From positions 1 to 54,294 of the IMG/VR virus record IMGVR_UViG_3300033153_010346: a DNA stretch of 54,294 bases; one strand, given 5' to 3'. Positions 1 to 5,996 of the stretch are shown here, one piece after another. The notes beneath the pieces are model-generated. The model made no database searches, was not told the origin of the DNA, and worked only from the letters and a program-made list of their open reading frames with translations. This stretch comes from a virus. How positions within the stretch are numbered: position 1 is the first letter of the stretch; each line of letters starts with the position of its first letter. The position numbers and the translations under genes are program-made.

Positions 1-70
1 AAATCATGCTTTTGTTCGAATCACTTCATATAATAACCACTATCTTTATAGAGGACAAAGAGATTTCCTT

Positions 71-178
71 ATGACAACGATGACAAAAATATCTGCCGTT
101 ATGGCACTCTTCTTGGCGGTTACTCTAATGAACGTAGATGATTGGGACGTAGAGTACAAATTAAGGCACAGGCTATGA
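71..178 (+). CDS. Small secreted or membrane peptide (35 aa)
   Basis: A 35-residue frame that starts at an ATG about ten bases after a purine-rich AGAGGACAAAGAG stretch. Residues 6-20 are hydrophobic and look like a signal peptide or single membrane segment; the rest is charged and acidic. Its stop overlaps the ATG of the next gene as ATGA, the usual sign of translational coupling, which is the main argument that it is translated. No family is recognised. The alternative is that it is the leader of the following gene rather than a functional product. Confidence 0.4.
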   Translation: MTTMTKISAVMALFLAVTLMNVDDWDVEYKLRHRL

Positions 179-618
179 ATATGGAAATGAGAGAAGTAGA
201 TCATTGGGTTGTAGAAGAATATGAAAGAGAGGAAATGTTGGAGGATTGGTTTAAAGATCTTCCAAGAATGTACAAAGGACGTAATACACTTCCTAGGTGG
301 GTGACTATTCCTGCTGAAGACTTTACAGCAAAAGAATTGATGGTACTTTTTGGGTTGTCCAAGAAGAAAGCAGAAGATGTGGTTTGGGGAGGAGACACAA
401 ATAGACATGGTGGTAGAATAGCAAAAGAGTTACCATATCGGATTAAGGTAGGGAATAGTTGGAAATCTCCTAACTCTTGCTATATTGACGAAATGACAAT
501 ATTTGCAGGAAGATCGACCTTCCTTCTGTTCTTGATGTATTTTGGCTTTTGTGAGGATTGGGCTCCATCAAAATTTTACAAAAGAGCTGAATTGAGGGCT
601 AAAAAATGTCGGAAATAA
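175..618 (+). CDS. Small phage protein with C-terminal hydrophobic segment (early family)
   Basis: About 147 residues from the ATG that overlaps the preceding stop; a longer version from TTG 142 is possible but has no better ribosome site. The N-terminal half is acidic and helical. Near residues 85-125 there is a beta-rich part followed by a hydrophobic stretch (TFLLFLMYFGFCEDW) and a basic tail. That hydrophobic stretch, ending in aromatic-E/D, recurs in many neighbouring small genes and marks it as a member of a paralogous family. Function unknown. The frame overlaps the next gene by 13 bases. Confidence 0.65.
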   Translation: MNMEMREVDHWVVEEYEREEMLEDWFKDLPRMYKGRNTLPRWVTIPAEDFTAKELMVLFGLSKKKAEDVVWGGDTNRHGGRIAKELPYRIKVGNSWKSPNSCYIDEMTIFAGRSTFLLFLMYFGFCEDWAPSKFYKRAELRAKKCRK

Positions 619-809
619 AACTTTACCAGTTAGGAAATTTTGTTATTCTCCAAATGGGTCAGGCAAGCAGGGCGGTAAAAGTATGGAAGATAACTAATTG
701 TTACTTTGGGTTGCTTTTCTTGTTGTTAAATTTAGGGGATTCAAAATGTAATCAAGCGTTGTTAAGCTATGCTGATAACGCAGAGGTTAGGGGACTAATT
801 GAAGGATAA
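606..809 (+). CDS. Small early-family protein (67 aa)
   Basis: ATG start inside the end of the previous gene; the stop overlaps the next ATG as TAATG. Residues 8-25 look like beta strands; residues 30-48 are strongly hydrophobic (GLLFLLLNLGDSK) and followed by a charged tail, the same architecture as the neighbours at 175, 1322, 2810 and 3093. No known domain is recognised. One membrane-associated helix is plausible, but a buried helix of a small soluble domain would look the same. Confidence 0.6.
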   Translation: MSEIKLYQLGNFVILQMGQASRAVKVWKITNCYFGLLFLLLNLGDSKCNQALLSYADNAEVRGLIEG

Positions 810-1042
810 TGCCAAGAAATATGAACTTGGTATTGACGGAAGGCCTAATGCAAATAATTGATCTTGAAGATATAAATTATAGGTGGGTGTCAGTCATAGG
901 TGGGAATACTACGTTCTATCTCTTCTGTGTGGGTATAACCAGACTTCAAGGCTATAAGAAAGACAATGATGACATCCCTTATACTGCTGTGGCTTTTTGG
1001 GCTAAGACCTTGGATCGGTTGGAAGCAGGGAAATTACCTTGA
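809..1042 (+). CDS. Small early-family protein (77 aa)
   Basis: The ATG shares a base with the upstream stop. The product has a short N-terminal beta region, then a hydrophobic segment near residues 31-45 (TTFYLFCVGITRLQGY) and a C-terminal amphipathic, acidic/basic helix. This matches the shared layout of the small-gene run. It overlaps the next gene by four bases, consistent with one polycistronic message. Function unknown. Confidence 0.6.
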   Translation: MPRNMNLVLTEGLMQIIDLEDINYRWVSVIGGNTTFYLFCVGITRLQGYKKDNDDIPYTAVAFWAKTLDRLEAGKLP

Positions 1043-1335
1043 TATACAAATCCTTAATCACGCTCTTATTCTTGGTTTCCTGTTCTGACCCTAAACCAGT
1101 AATAGTAGAATATTACAATTGTGCGGACAGTACAAAATTTGTTCTAACCAAGCAAACTACTTATGCTGGAGTTAGAAAACGGGTAGGTGGATCTAAATTT
1201 GGGTATTTTTATGTATCTGCAGGAATTGAGATTGAGAAATGGCCGGATTCCTTTTGGTTGCCAGAGACAGAAAGGGGATATGAATTTGAGGACTCTATTT
1301 TGATTATTGTGAGGTGGCATTGTGAGACTCGTTGA
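1039..1335 (+). CDS. Small lipoprotein (98 aa)
   Basis: Starts at TTG 1039. Residues 3-15 form a hydrophobic signal segment ending in LVSC, a good lipobox with the acceptor cysteine at residue 15, directly followed by SDPKP. This predicts cleavage by signal peptidase II and attachment to a membrane. The mature part is beta-rich and carries no recognised domain. Phage lipoproteins often act in superinfection exclusion; that role here is only an inference. It overlaps both neighbouring genes by a few bases. Confidence 0.65.
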   Translation: MIYKSLITLLFLVSCSDPKPVIVEYYNCADSTKFVLTKQTTYAGVRKRVGGSKFGYFYVSAGIEIEKWPDSFWLPETERGYEFEDSILIIVRWHCETR

Positions 1336-1561
1336 ATTTGTAGTAGATGAAGATAACAAAGAGTGGATTAATTTCTATGTCAGGGAATTTAAAGCAGGTC
1401 ACAAAGGAAGAGTAACTTTTATCGGAGGAAGACATGTGGCAAATCTTCAGAATCCCCTATTTACGATATTTGTCTTTTTACGCTGCCATGAAGAATACAA
1501 TAAAATGCCGTTTGGGAAAGCACAAGTGGAGACAACGCGTAGACTTCAAAGTTACGTTTAA
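1322..1561 (+). CDS. Small early-family protein (79 aa)
   Basis: GTG start overlapping the lipoprotein gene. The N-terminus is strand-like and the hydrophobic segment NPLFTIFVFLRCHEEY lies at about residues 46-61, followed by a polar helix. NPLF is shared with the product at 4966 (NPLFMLFIAASAF), which supports common ancestry. A second frame begins inside this one at 1488 and encodes a zinc-ribbon protein, so this stretch is probably read in two frames. Confidence 0.55.
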   Translation: MRLVEFVVDEDNKEWINFYVREFKAGHKGRVTFIGGRHVANLQNPLFTIFVFLRCHEEYNKMPFGKAQVETTRRLQSYV

Positions 1562-1637
1562 TCCAGATAAGGTGGAAAGAATTGGATCAAAGACGTTCTG
1601 TAAGTATTGTGGGACACCAAAAAAGGATGGAGATTAA
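1488..1637 (+). CDS. Tiny zinc-binding protein (49 aa)
   Basis: From ATG 1488 the product has a cysteine followed by GKHKW near the start and a CKYCG pair near the end, the pattern of very small phage and bacterial zinc-ribbon proteins whose first cysteine and histidine pair with a C-terminal CxxC. It overlaps the previous gene by 74 bases in another frame and the next gene by 11. No clear ribosome site is visible, so translation may depend on coupling. Function unknown. Confidence 0.45.
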   Translation: MKNTIKCRLGKHKWRQRVDFKVTFNPDKVERIGSKTFCKYCGTPKKDGD

Positions 1638-1893
1638 AGAACAAGAAAAGAAGGATGGCACGAAAGTCCCTGGTCAATATGTTCTTTCTGTAGACCACCC
1701 TTTGCATATGCCCGATGAAATGAAAAAACTTGCCGGTAAGAAAGGGTTTCAAATTGAGATATTGACCCCTTTACCCCATGTTCGTAGAATGAGAAATATG
1801 AGTATTGTAGGTTGTGTGCTCTTAGCTCTTATGGGTTATTGGACTAACCAGGGGACGGTCAAGAGATTTTTGGCGACAGGGAAATTAATATGA
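1627..1893 (+). CDS. Small early-family protein (88 aa)
   Basis: Start chosen at ATG 1627, six bases after AAAAAGG and overlapping the previous stop; an earlier ATG at 1582 would lengthen the overlap. The product is lysine-rich at first, then strand-like, and has a hydrophobic segment near residues 57-72 (MSIVGCVLLALMGYWTN) before a short basic tail. The layout agrees with the small-gene family around it. Function unknown. Confidence 0.55.
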   Translation: MEIKEQEKKDGTKVPGQYVLSVDHPLHMPDEMKKLAGKKGFQIEILTPLPHVRRMRNMSIVGCVLLALMGYWTNQGTVKRFLATGKLI

Positions 1894-2105
1894 GATTTGG
1901 AGATAGGATTGTGATATACACCAGAAAAACAAGAGGCAAAGGAATTCTTACAGCTTTGTACGGACCTTATCTTGGAAATATGGGATTTTGGAAGGATTCT
2001 TTACCACTTCTGCTTTTCGTGATGTCTGAACTCAGAAAAAACAGGCCCCTTAGTGACAAGTTGAATACTCTTGTTTATTATAAGGGGAGATATAAGCCAG
2101 AGTAG
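1890..2105 (+). CDS. Small early-family protein (71 aa)
   Basis: ATG start overlapping the previous stop by four bases. The N-terminal strands (RIVIYTRKTRGKG) lead into a hydrophobic segment at residues 35-46 (LPLLLFVMSEL) and a basic tail, as in the neighbouring paralogues. It is the last gene before a gap of 136 bases with no recognisable gene. Confidence 0.55.
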   Translation: MRFGDRIVIYTRKTRGKGILTALYGPYLGNMGFWKDSLPLLLFVMSELRKNRPLSDKLNTLVYYKGRYKPE

Positions 2106-2241
2106 TATATATTACATTTAGTCTATTTTCCCTTGCGGCTAATACCTTATCGATTATTTGTCTAGAAATTGGATGGTGGCGCTGAAAATAGTTTAAAAAA
2201 GTTGTAACCCCTAGAGAGACAAGGAAAACGAGGTTTAAAAA

Positions 2242-2502
2242 ATGCCTTCATTTAGAGTTTCAACATACAACAAAGACTATATGCGATTCGAGCACCATGA
2301 AAAAGTGGCTTTTGGAGTTCGTAGTCGCGAGCTAACTGATAAAATGATCTGGCATACCCATGTTCAATACAATTGGCTGTCAGGGCTGAATAGGGCCTTT
2401 TCTGTTTTCGTAATCCTGATGGCAGGGCCAGTGACGAGATTTGATGTAAAAAATGCAAGTTATTTTTGGAGAAAACGACTTTTTGAGAGAACAAAATCCT
2501 GA
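2242..2502 (+). CDS. Small early-family protein (86 aa)
   Basis: ATG start after an AACGAGG stretch. A polar N-terminus of about 45 residues is followed by a hydrophobic segment near residues 53-64 (AFSVFVILMAG) and a strongly basic C-terminal helix (YFWRKRLFER). The architecture matches the other small genes in this run. The last bases overlap a promoter-like motif that serves the next gene. Function unknown. Confidence 0.55.
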   Translation: MPSFRVSTYNKDYMRFEHHEKVAFGVRSRELTDKMIWHTHVQYNWLSGLNRAFSVFVILMAGPVTRFDVKNASYFWRKRLFERTKS

Positions 2503-2521
2503 TTTCTGTGTTATATATACA
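2488..2521 (+). promoter_or_regulatory. Putative phage promoter (GTGTTATA motif)
   Basis: GTGTTATA at 2508-2515 is preceded by a TCCTGATTTC stretch and followed five bases later by AGGAGG. The same arrangement occurs at 6749, 12067, 20772 (minus) and 31848 (minus), always just upstream of a gene or RNA. It could be the promoter read by the phage sigma factor; that link is an inference. Confidence 0.5.
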
Positions 2522-2531
2522 GGAGGTTGTG

Positions 2532-2810
2532 ATGCTGGATTTAACGAAAGACGAAAGACGGATATTAGAAAAAATCTCTATGCGGCCGGTTTACAGACAG
2601 GCGAATGAATTTAAGGTACAACTTGGACCTATTAAAACGTCCGATATCCAAGGGGAAAATATTAATATTGTTCTTTATGAACCTTTAGACCCTGATATCT
2701 GTAAATCATTGATTAATAAAAAGTTGTTAAATGAGGTAAAGGAAGATGAGTTTGGTTGGGTCTATGAAGCAGATAAAAGACTCTTTGCCCCTAAATATGA
2801 GATCGAGTAA
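2532..2810 (+). CDS. Hypothetical protein (92 aa)
   Basis: Start chosen at ATG 2532, five bases after AGGAGGTTGTG, the strongest ribosome site nearby. A charged N-terminal helix (LTKDERRILEKI) is followed by a strand-rich part and an acidic end. It lacks the hydrophobic segment of its neighbours, so it is probably not a member of that family. It lies directly behind a promoter-like motif. No function can be assigned. Confidence 0.6.
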   Translation: MLDLTKDERRILEKISMRPVYRQANEFKVQLGPIKTSDIQGENINIVLYEPLDPDICKSLINKKLLNEVKEDEFGWVYEADKRLFAPKYEIE

Positions 2811-3112
2811 TGAGATACGAGTATAATATTACATTTGACACAACGAGTGATCAGCTAGTAATACTCATTACTCATACGGTCAGGCAAACTTATGAGGTTC
2901 GTACTTTAGGTAGCTCTGAAGTAATATATGAAGAAGGAGTCCCCGATATTGAAGCAACCTATATTCCCGGTCCCCATGGAATGCATCTTCGATATTTCGG
3001 AAACCCTGTCGGCCTTTTCTTTTGCATGGTTATGGGGTGTTTCAGAGATATAGACCTAGAAATTAAGGCGATCAACAAATTAAGGAAATTATATGGGACC
3101 ATATCACATTAA
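2810..3112 (+). CDS. Small early-family protein (100 aa)
   Basis: ATG shares a base with the upstream stop. The first 60 residues look like a beta-sheet domain (alternating polar and hydrophobic residues). Residues 67-84 are NPVGLFFCMVMGCFRDID, the clearest form of the family segment, followed by the basic helix KAINKLRKL. The pair with 3093 (MFATLLILLGYFEDME) is the most convincing evidence of paralogy. Function unknown. Confidence 0.65.
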   Translation: MRYEYNITFDTTSDQLVILITHTVRQTYEVRTLGSSEVIYEEGVPDIEATYIPGPHGMHLRYFGNPVGLFFCMVMGCFRDIDLEIKAINKLRKLYGTISH

Positions 3113-3587
3113 ACCCCCTGTAGCGCTTCATCTTAGGAAACCTTCTACAGGCTATGTTCAAGGCTATGCTACGGCCTCAACTATGGGTTATGCAGGGGCA
3201 ACTTCTATGGGTACGGTTACTGGGTTTCCTTATACAAATCCTTATCCAACATTGGAAGCGAAGTTAAGGGAGTTTAGAGCATTACGATTAGACTTAGCAA
3301 ATGTCCAAACTTCGGGTGAGCTGACAGATCGCATCTTTACTGATAGTACTTTCCATCAAAGAATTTGCTATCCAGTGGTTCAAGAAGAAACAGCTTTGAC
3401 TGAGACTCGTTACTGGTCGAAGCCACCTATTTTGGGTCCCGATGTAAATGAACTAAATTACATAGAGAACAATATGTTTGCTACTTTATTGATCCTTTTG
3501 GGTTATTTTGAGGATATGGAGTTGAAAAATAAGACAGTGTCGAAAATAATTGACAAAAAAGTAGGAGAAGCACTACAAAATATATGA
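3093..3587 (+). CDS. Early-family protein with glycine/tyrosine-rich N-terminus (164 aa)
   Basis: ATG start overlapping the previous gene by 20 bases. Residues 20-45 hold a low-complexity GYATAS/MGYAGA-like stretch. The middle is helical and polar. The C-terminus repeats the family pattern: NNMFATLLILLGYFEDME at about 128-145, then the basic helix NKTVSKIIDKK. It is the largest member of the group and the last gene before the first tRNA. Function unknown. Confidence 0.65.
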   Translation: MGPYHIKPPVALHLRKPSTGYVQGYATASTMGYAGATSMGTVTGFPYTNPYPTLEAKLREFRALRLDLANVQTSGELTDRIFTDSTFHQRICYPVVQEETALTETRYWSKPPILGPDVNELNYIENNMFATLLILLGYFEDMELKNKTVSKIIDKKVGEALQNI

Positions 3588-3612
3588 TAAGACACGATAA
3601 AAAGAAATAGAT

Positions 3613-3695
3613 GCTCCCGTGGCGGAATTGGCAGACGCGCTAGTCTTAGGAACTAGTCTTTCGGGGTGTAGGTTCGAGTCCTACCGGGAGTACCA
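3613..3695 (+). tRNA. trnL: tRNA-Leu (TAG)
   Basis: Seven-pair acceptor stem with a G-U first pair, A73 and an encoded CCA. The D-arm reads GGCGGAATTGG as in classic leucine tRNAs. The anticodon loop is CTTAGGA (anticodon TAG, reading CUA), with a long class II variable arm and T-loop TTCGAGT. It is the only leucine tRNA of the three here with the normal long variable arm. Confidence 0.97.
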
Positions 3696-3713
3696 AAAAT
3701 TTAAGGCAAGGTT

Positions 3714-3941
3714 ATGGAAGAGAAAAAAGAACGTAAGGACTTAAGACCCCTTTGGCTTTCAGCAACAGTTATGAGTTATTTGTTGGCCGGATGGATTTTA
3801 ATTGATGCTATTGTATCCCTCTCTTTATTTACAGGGTTTTTTGTGATTCCTCTTCTTGGTTTGGCTGTTTGGTGTAATAGAATTGCCGTTAATGAATGTG
3901 ATTATTGGTATAACAAAAGTAGCAGTAACAAATATTGGTAA
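3714..3941 (+). CDS. Small membrane protein, two predicted segments (75 aa)
   Basis: ATG start after AAGGCAAGG. A charged N-terminus (EEKKERKD) precedes two hydrophobic segments at about residues 13-34 and 37-55 with a short turn, then a polar, lysine/asparagine end. This predicts a hairpin membrane protein of the host inner membrane. It could be holin-like by shape, but it lies in the tRNA region away from the endolysin, so no function is proposed. Confidence 0.6.
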   Translation: MEEKKERKDLRPLWLSATVMSYLLAGWILIDAIVSLSLFTGFFVIPLLGLAVWCNRIAVNECDYWYNKSSSNKYW

Positions 3942-3950
3942 GGAGTGGTT

Positions 3951-4289
3951 GTGAGGATTGATAAGGATTATGTCAATGAAATGTGTCGAAGAGAAAAGTT
4001 TGATGCTTCTTATGGCGATTATGTAGTTTATCAACATCCAGATGGTTATTACATTGCCAGATTAGATATTGATACATTCCATCCTTTAGGTAATTTGGTT
4101 TGGCCTACTGATGAACTTGTAAACCATGGTATAAATGATGCGATGCCAAATAGTTGTTATGTTGAACGAAAAGGTGGAACTTGGGATGAAGCTAATGACA
4201 AAATGTGTGAAGTTCTTCAAAAACTAACAATACAAAATTATCAAGAATATGTGACTTATAAACCTGTAGACCGTAAACCATACAGATGA
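3951..4289 (+). CDS. Hypothetical protein (112 aa)
   Basis: Start chosen at GTG 3951, six bases after AAGGAG; GTG 3945 is too close to the same site. The product is acidic, aromatic-rich and without membrane segments; tyrosine and histidine are frequent (DGYYIARLDIDTFHPLG). It ends four bases before a tRNA-Leu gene. No domain is recognised. Confidence 0.6.
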   Translation: MRIDKDYVNEMCRREKFDASYGDYVVYQHPDGYYIARLDIDTFHPLGNLVWPTDELVNHGINDAMPNSCYVERKGGTWDEANDKMCEVLQKLTIQNYQEYVTYKPVDRKPYR

Positions 4290-4292
4290 TAA

Positions 4293-4367
4293 GGAAGCGT
4301 GAAGGGAATTGGTATACCTCTTTGTTTCAAACACAAAGGCTTGGTGGTTCGACTCCACCCGCTTCTA
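4293..4367 (+). tRNA. trnL: tRNA-Leu (CAA), short variable arm
   Basis: Acceptor GGAAGCG pairs with CGCTTCT (G-U first pair), A73, no encoded CCA. The anticodon stem TTTGT/ACAAA encloses TTCAAAC, giving anticodon CAA. The D-loop GAATTGGTA is leucine-like. The variable region is only about five bases, whereas leucine tRNAs normally carry a long arm. Anticodon and A73 support leucine; the missing arm is the odd point. Confidence 0.85.
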
Positions 4368-4376
4368 TAAGATTAC

Positions 4377-4389
4377 AGGTGTACATAGC
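4377..4389 (+). repeat. Inverted repeat, left copy (13 bp)
   Basis: AGGTGTACATAGC at 4377-4389 is the exact reverse complement of GCTATGTACACCT at 4777-4789. The two copies bracket one small gene (4412-4762) between a leucine and a cysteine tRNA gene. Confidence 0.75.
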
Positions 4390-4411
4390 TAGGTAGGAAG
4401 TGAGATTAGTT

Positions 4412-4762
4412 ATGTATCTTAAGATTATAGACAATCTAGGTAATATCAAAATGTATGAAGGGAAGGAGATTTATTTTTATCGTTATGAATCCCAATTTGG
4501 GAGTGACCCCATAACGGAAGAAGTAACTGATAGTGATGAATGGTATTTAGTATTATCCATTGAAATAGACGGTAAAACACTAAAACCTATTCAAACTAAC
4601 CAACGTGTTACAAAATGGAGTAGTGAGATAGAAAGTGTTTTAAATGGACGTGTTGTTGAAGAGAAATGTTCAAAGTGTGAATACACATGCGACCCATCAG
4701 TAAAACAATCGCGTGTTTTCATAATGAATGACGACGGCAACACAATAGAAAAAATAATGTAG
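4412..4762 (+). CDS. Hypothetical protein with C-terminal CxxC (116 aa)
   Basis: Start chosen at ATG 4412, about eight bases after GGAAGTGAG; GTG 4400 would sit on top of that site. The product is strand-rich and acidic, with a single CSKC followed by a further cysteine near residues 86-94, possibly an incomplete metal site. It is bracketed by a perfect 13-base inverted repeat, so it may be a small inserted cassette. Function unknown. Confidence 0.6.
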   Translation: MYLKIIDNLGNIKMYEGKEIYFYRYESQFGSDPITEEVTDSDEWYLVLSIEIDGKTLKPIQTNQRVTKWSSEIESVLNGRVVEEKCSKCEYTCDPSVKQSRVFIMNDDGNTIEKIM

Positions 4763-4776
4763 CCTAAAATAACTTG

Positions 4777-4789
4777 GCTATGTACACCT
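4777..4789 (-). repeat. Inverted repeat, right copy (13 bp)
   Basis: Partner of the 4377-4389 copy, lying 14 bases after the stop of the bracketed gene and 8 bases before tRNA-Cys. In the transcript the two copies could pair and enclose the whole gene. Confidence 0.75.
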
Positions 4790-4797
4790 AAAATTAT

Positions 4798-4872
4798 GAG
4801 CCAGTAGCCAAATGGCAAGGCAGGTGGTTGCAACCCATCGATGTGGGGGTTCAAGTCCCTCCTGGCTCTCCA
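4798..4872 (+). tRNA. trnC: tRNA-Cys (GCA)
   Basis: Acceptor GAGCCAG/CTGGCTC, discriminator U73 (the cysteine identity base) and encoded CCA. Anticodon loop TTGCAAC gives GCA. Regular class I cloverleaf with T-loop TTCAAGT. Confidence 0.95.
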
Positions 4873-4877
4873 AACTT

Positions 4878-4952
4878 GGGACTGTGACGGGAATTGGTAT
4901 ACCTACTTGGCTTAAAACCAAGTGTCTCTGAGTTCGACTCTCAGCGGTCCTA
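4878..4952 (+). tRNA. trnL: tRNA-Leu (TAA), short variable arm
   Basis: Acceptor GGGACTG/CGGTCCT with a G-U first pair, A73 and no encoded CCA. Stem CTTGG/CCAAG encloses CTTAAAA (anticodon TAA, reading UUA). The D-arm is nearly identical to that of the CAA tRNA at 4293. The variable region is about five bases rather than a long arm. The two genes look like duplicates with changed anticodons. Confidence 0.85.
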
Positions 4953-4965
4953 TTAAACAGAGGTT

Positions 4966-5235
4966 ATGGGAATGAGGCAAAACGAGAAAACATTTGAGAA
5001 GTTGTTTGAAACCGAAACACGTTATCAAATATACCCTCGAAACTGGTACTGCTTTGACCTAGGTATAGGGGACCATACTCTACTAATGCCAAGAGTTTCC
5101 CATAACCCCTTATTTATGTTGTTTATCGCGGCATCGGCATTTAAAGGTTGGGGGAGGTTCATAAGCATGGGCTCAAACCTTACTAGAAAATTTGCCCTCG
5201 TATCGGCTCTGGCTTCTAACCAGGAGAAACCGTAA
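4966..5235 (+). CDS. Small early-family protein whose end overlaps a tRNA (89 aa)
   Basis: ATG start after CAGAGG. Strand-rich N-terminus, then NPLFMLFIAASAFKGW at about residues 45-60 and a basic helix (NLTRKF), the same pattern as the genes at 1322, 2810 and 3093. The last 14 codons run into the atypical tRNA gene at 5194-5273, so the original C-terminus may have been replaced when a tRNA sequence was placed here, or the stop lies inside the RNA gene by chance. Confidence 0.5.
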   Translation: MGMRQNEKTFEKLFETETRYQIYPRNWYCFDLGIGDHTLLMPRVSHNPLFMLFIAASAFKGWGRFISMGSNLTRKFALVSALASNQEKP

Positions 5236-5273
5236 CTGGACACATGTGGGTTCGACTCCTACCGAGGGTACCA
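5194..5273 (+). tRNA. Atypical tRNA-Arg (TCT?) lacking a D-arm
   Basis: Acceptor GCCCTCG/CGAGGGT (G-U first pair), A73, encoded CCA and a regular T-arm (GTGGG/CCTAC, loop TTCGACT) are clear. The anticodon-like hairpin TCTGG/CCAGG has loop CTTCTAA, anticodon TCT. Only seven bases separate acceptor and this stem, so there is no D-arm, and the variable region is about 21 bases. It may be a degenerate gene or a non-canonical tRNA. Confidence 0.55.
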
Positions 5274-5289
5274 AATTTAGGAATTCTTC

Positions 5290-5469
5290 GTGGAACAAAA
5301 AGAACGAACGAAAGCCTTAAAACAACGTATTAAGTCTCTTGAGAGGACACTGGCACATACCACTAATCTGTTAGCAATCTTCAATGTTGACGAACCTGAT
5401 GCAAAAAAACATAGTGCCGTGGATTTTCAAGTGGAGAAAAACAGGTCTTTACTAGACCGTAAGATATAG
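5290..5469 (+). CDS. Small helical protein, GTG start (59 aa)
   Basis: GTG 5290 lies seven bases after TAGGA. The product is highly charged (QKERTKALKQRIKSLERT in the first 20 residues), probably a helix or coiled coil, and has no hydrophobic segment. It fills the gap between two tRNA genes and its stop overlaps the first two bases of tRNA-Gln. No family recognised. Confidence 0.5.
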   Translation: MEQKERTKALKQRIKSLERTLAHTTNLLAIFNVDEPDAKKHSAVDFQVEKNRSLLDRKI

Positions 5470-5541
5470 CCAGATCGTCCAATGTTAGGACATTGGGCTT
5501 TGAACCCAAGAATGTAGGTTAGACTCCTGCTCTGGCTGCCA
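5468..5541 (+). tRNA. trnQ: tRNA-Gln (TTG)
   Basis: Acceptor AGCCAGA/TCTGGCT, G73 and encoded CCA. Stem TTGGG/CCCAA with loop CTTTGAA gives anticodon TTG. The T-loop is TTAGACT, with A instead of the near-universal C56. Fold otherwise standard. Confidence 0.94.
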
Positions 5542-5594
5542 AATATTTGTTTGTAACCCTTCGTGGTTACTTTACACGGTCTAAGAAATCGTGA

Positions 5595-5670
5595 GGCGCA
5601 ATCGTATAATGGTTTATTATACCCGGTTGTCTCCCGGAAGATCAGGGTTCGATTCCCTGTTGTGCCGCCA
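5595..5670 (+). tRNA. trnD: tRNA-Asp (GTC)
   Basis: Acceptor GGCGCAA/TTGTGCC, G73 (aspartate identity base) and encoded CCA. Anticodon loop TTGTCTC gives GTC; the outermost anticodon-stem pair is a C-A mismatch. T-arm AGGG/CCCT with TTCGATT. Confidence 0.92.
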
Positions 5671-5751
5671 AATTGCTCTTGCATGATCAACTTATGGATA
5701 CTTGCTATATTTAGCACGCTTTGAGCATAGATAGTTCTATAAACGAACAAT

Positions 5752-5824
5752 GGTCTCGTAGCTCAATTGGCAGAGCACCTGTGTTACATACAGGATGTTG
5801 ATGGTTCGATTCCATCCGAGACTA
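5752..5824 (+). tRNA. trnV: tRNA-Val (TAC)
   Basis: Acceptor GGTCTCG/CGAGACT with a G-U first pair, A73, no encoded CCA. Standard D-arm (GCTCAATTGGCAGAGC), anticodon stem CCTGT/ACAGG with loop GTTACAT (TAC), T-arm GATGG/CCATC. Confidence 0.95.
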
Positions 5825-5827
5825 TAT

Positions 5828-5903
5828 GGCTCTGTAGCTCAGACAGTAGAGCATGCGGTTGAAGCCCGCAGTGTCGTGGGTGCAATTCCTACCGGGGCCA
5901 CCA
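5828..5903 (+). tRNA. trnF: tRNA-Phe (GAA)
   Basis: Acceptor GGCTCTG/CGGGGCC, A73 and encoded CCA. Stem TGCGG/CCGCA with loop TTGAAGC gives GAA. The T-loop is TGCAATT: G replaces the conserved U55, a change also seen in the His and Ile(GAT) tRNAs of this array. Confidence 0.94.
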
Positions 5904-5911
5904 TAAATTTA

Positions 5912-5996
5912 GGAAGGTCGCATTGGTGTGCTTATCTGGTTTGAACCCAGTGATGTCCTCACGGATGTGGGGGTTCGACTCCCTCACCTTCCTCCA
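5912..5996 (+). tRNA. trnS: tRNA-Ser (TGA)
   Basis: Class II tRNA: acceptor GGAAGGT/ACCTTCC, loop TTTGAAC (anticodon TGA) and a long variable arm containing TCCTCACGGA. CCA is encoded; the discriminator is T instead of the usual G. The variable arm is almost identical to that of tRNA-Ser(GCT) at 6233. Confidence 0.92.

Noticed and set aside
4966-5235. Shortening the small gene to stop before the tRNA
   Set aside because: No alternative in-frame stop exists before 5235, so the overlap is real in sequence even if the end is not functional.
5427-5750. Minus-strand open frame of about 107 codons opposite tRNA-Gln and tRNA-Asp
   Set aside because: It covers two good tRNA genes and a small plus-strand gene, has no ribosome site, and its sequence is antisense tRNA.
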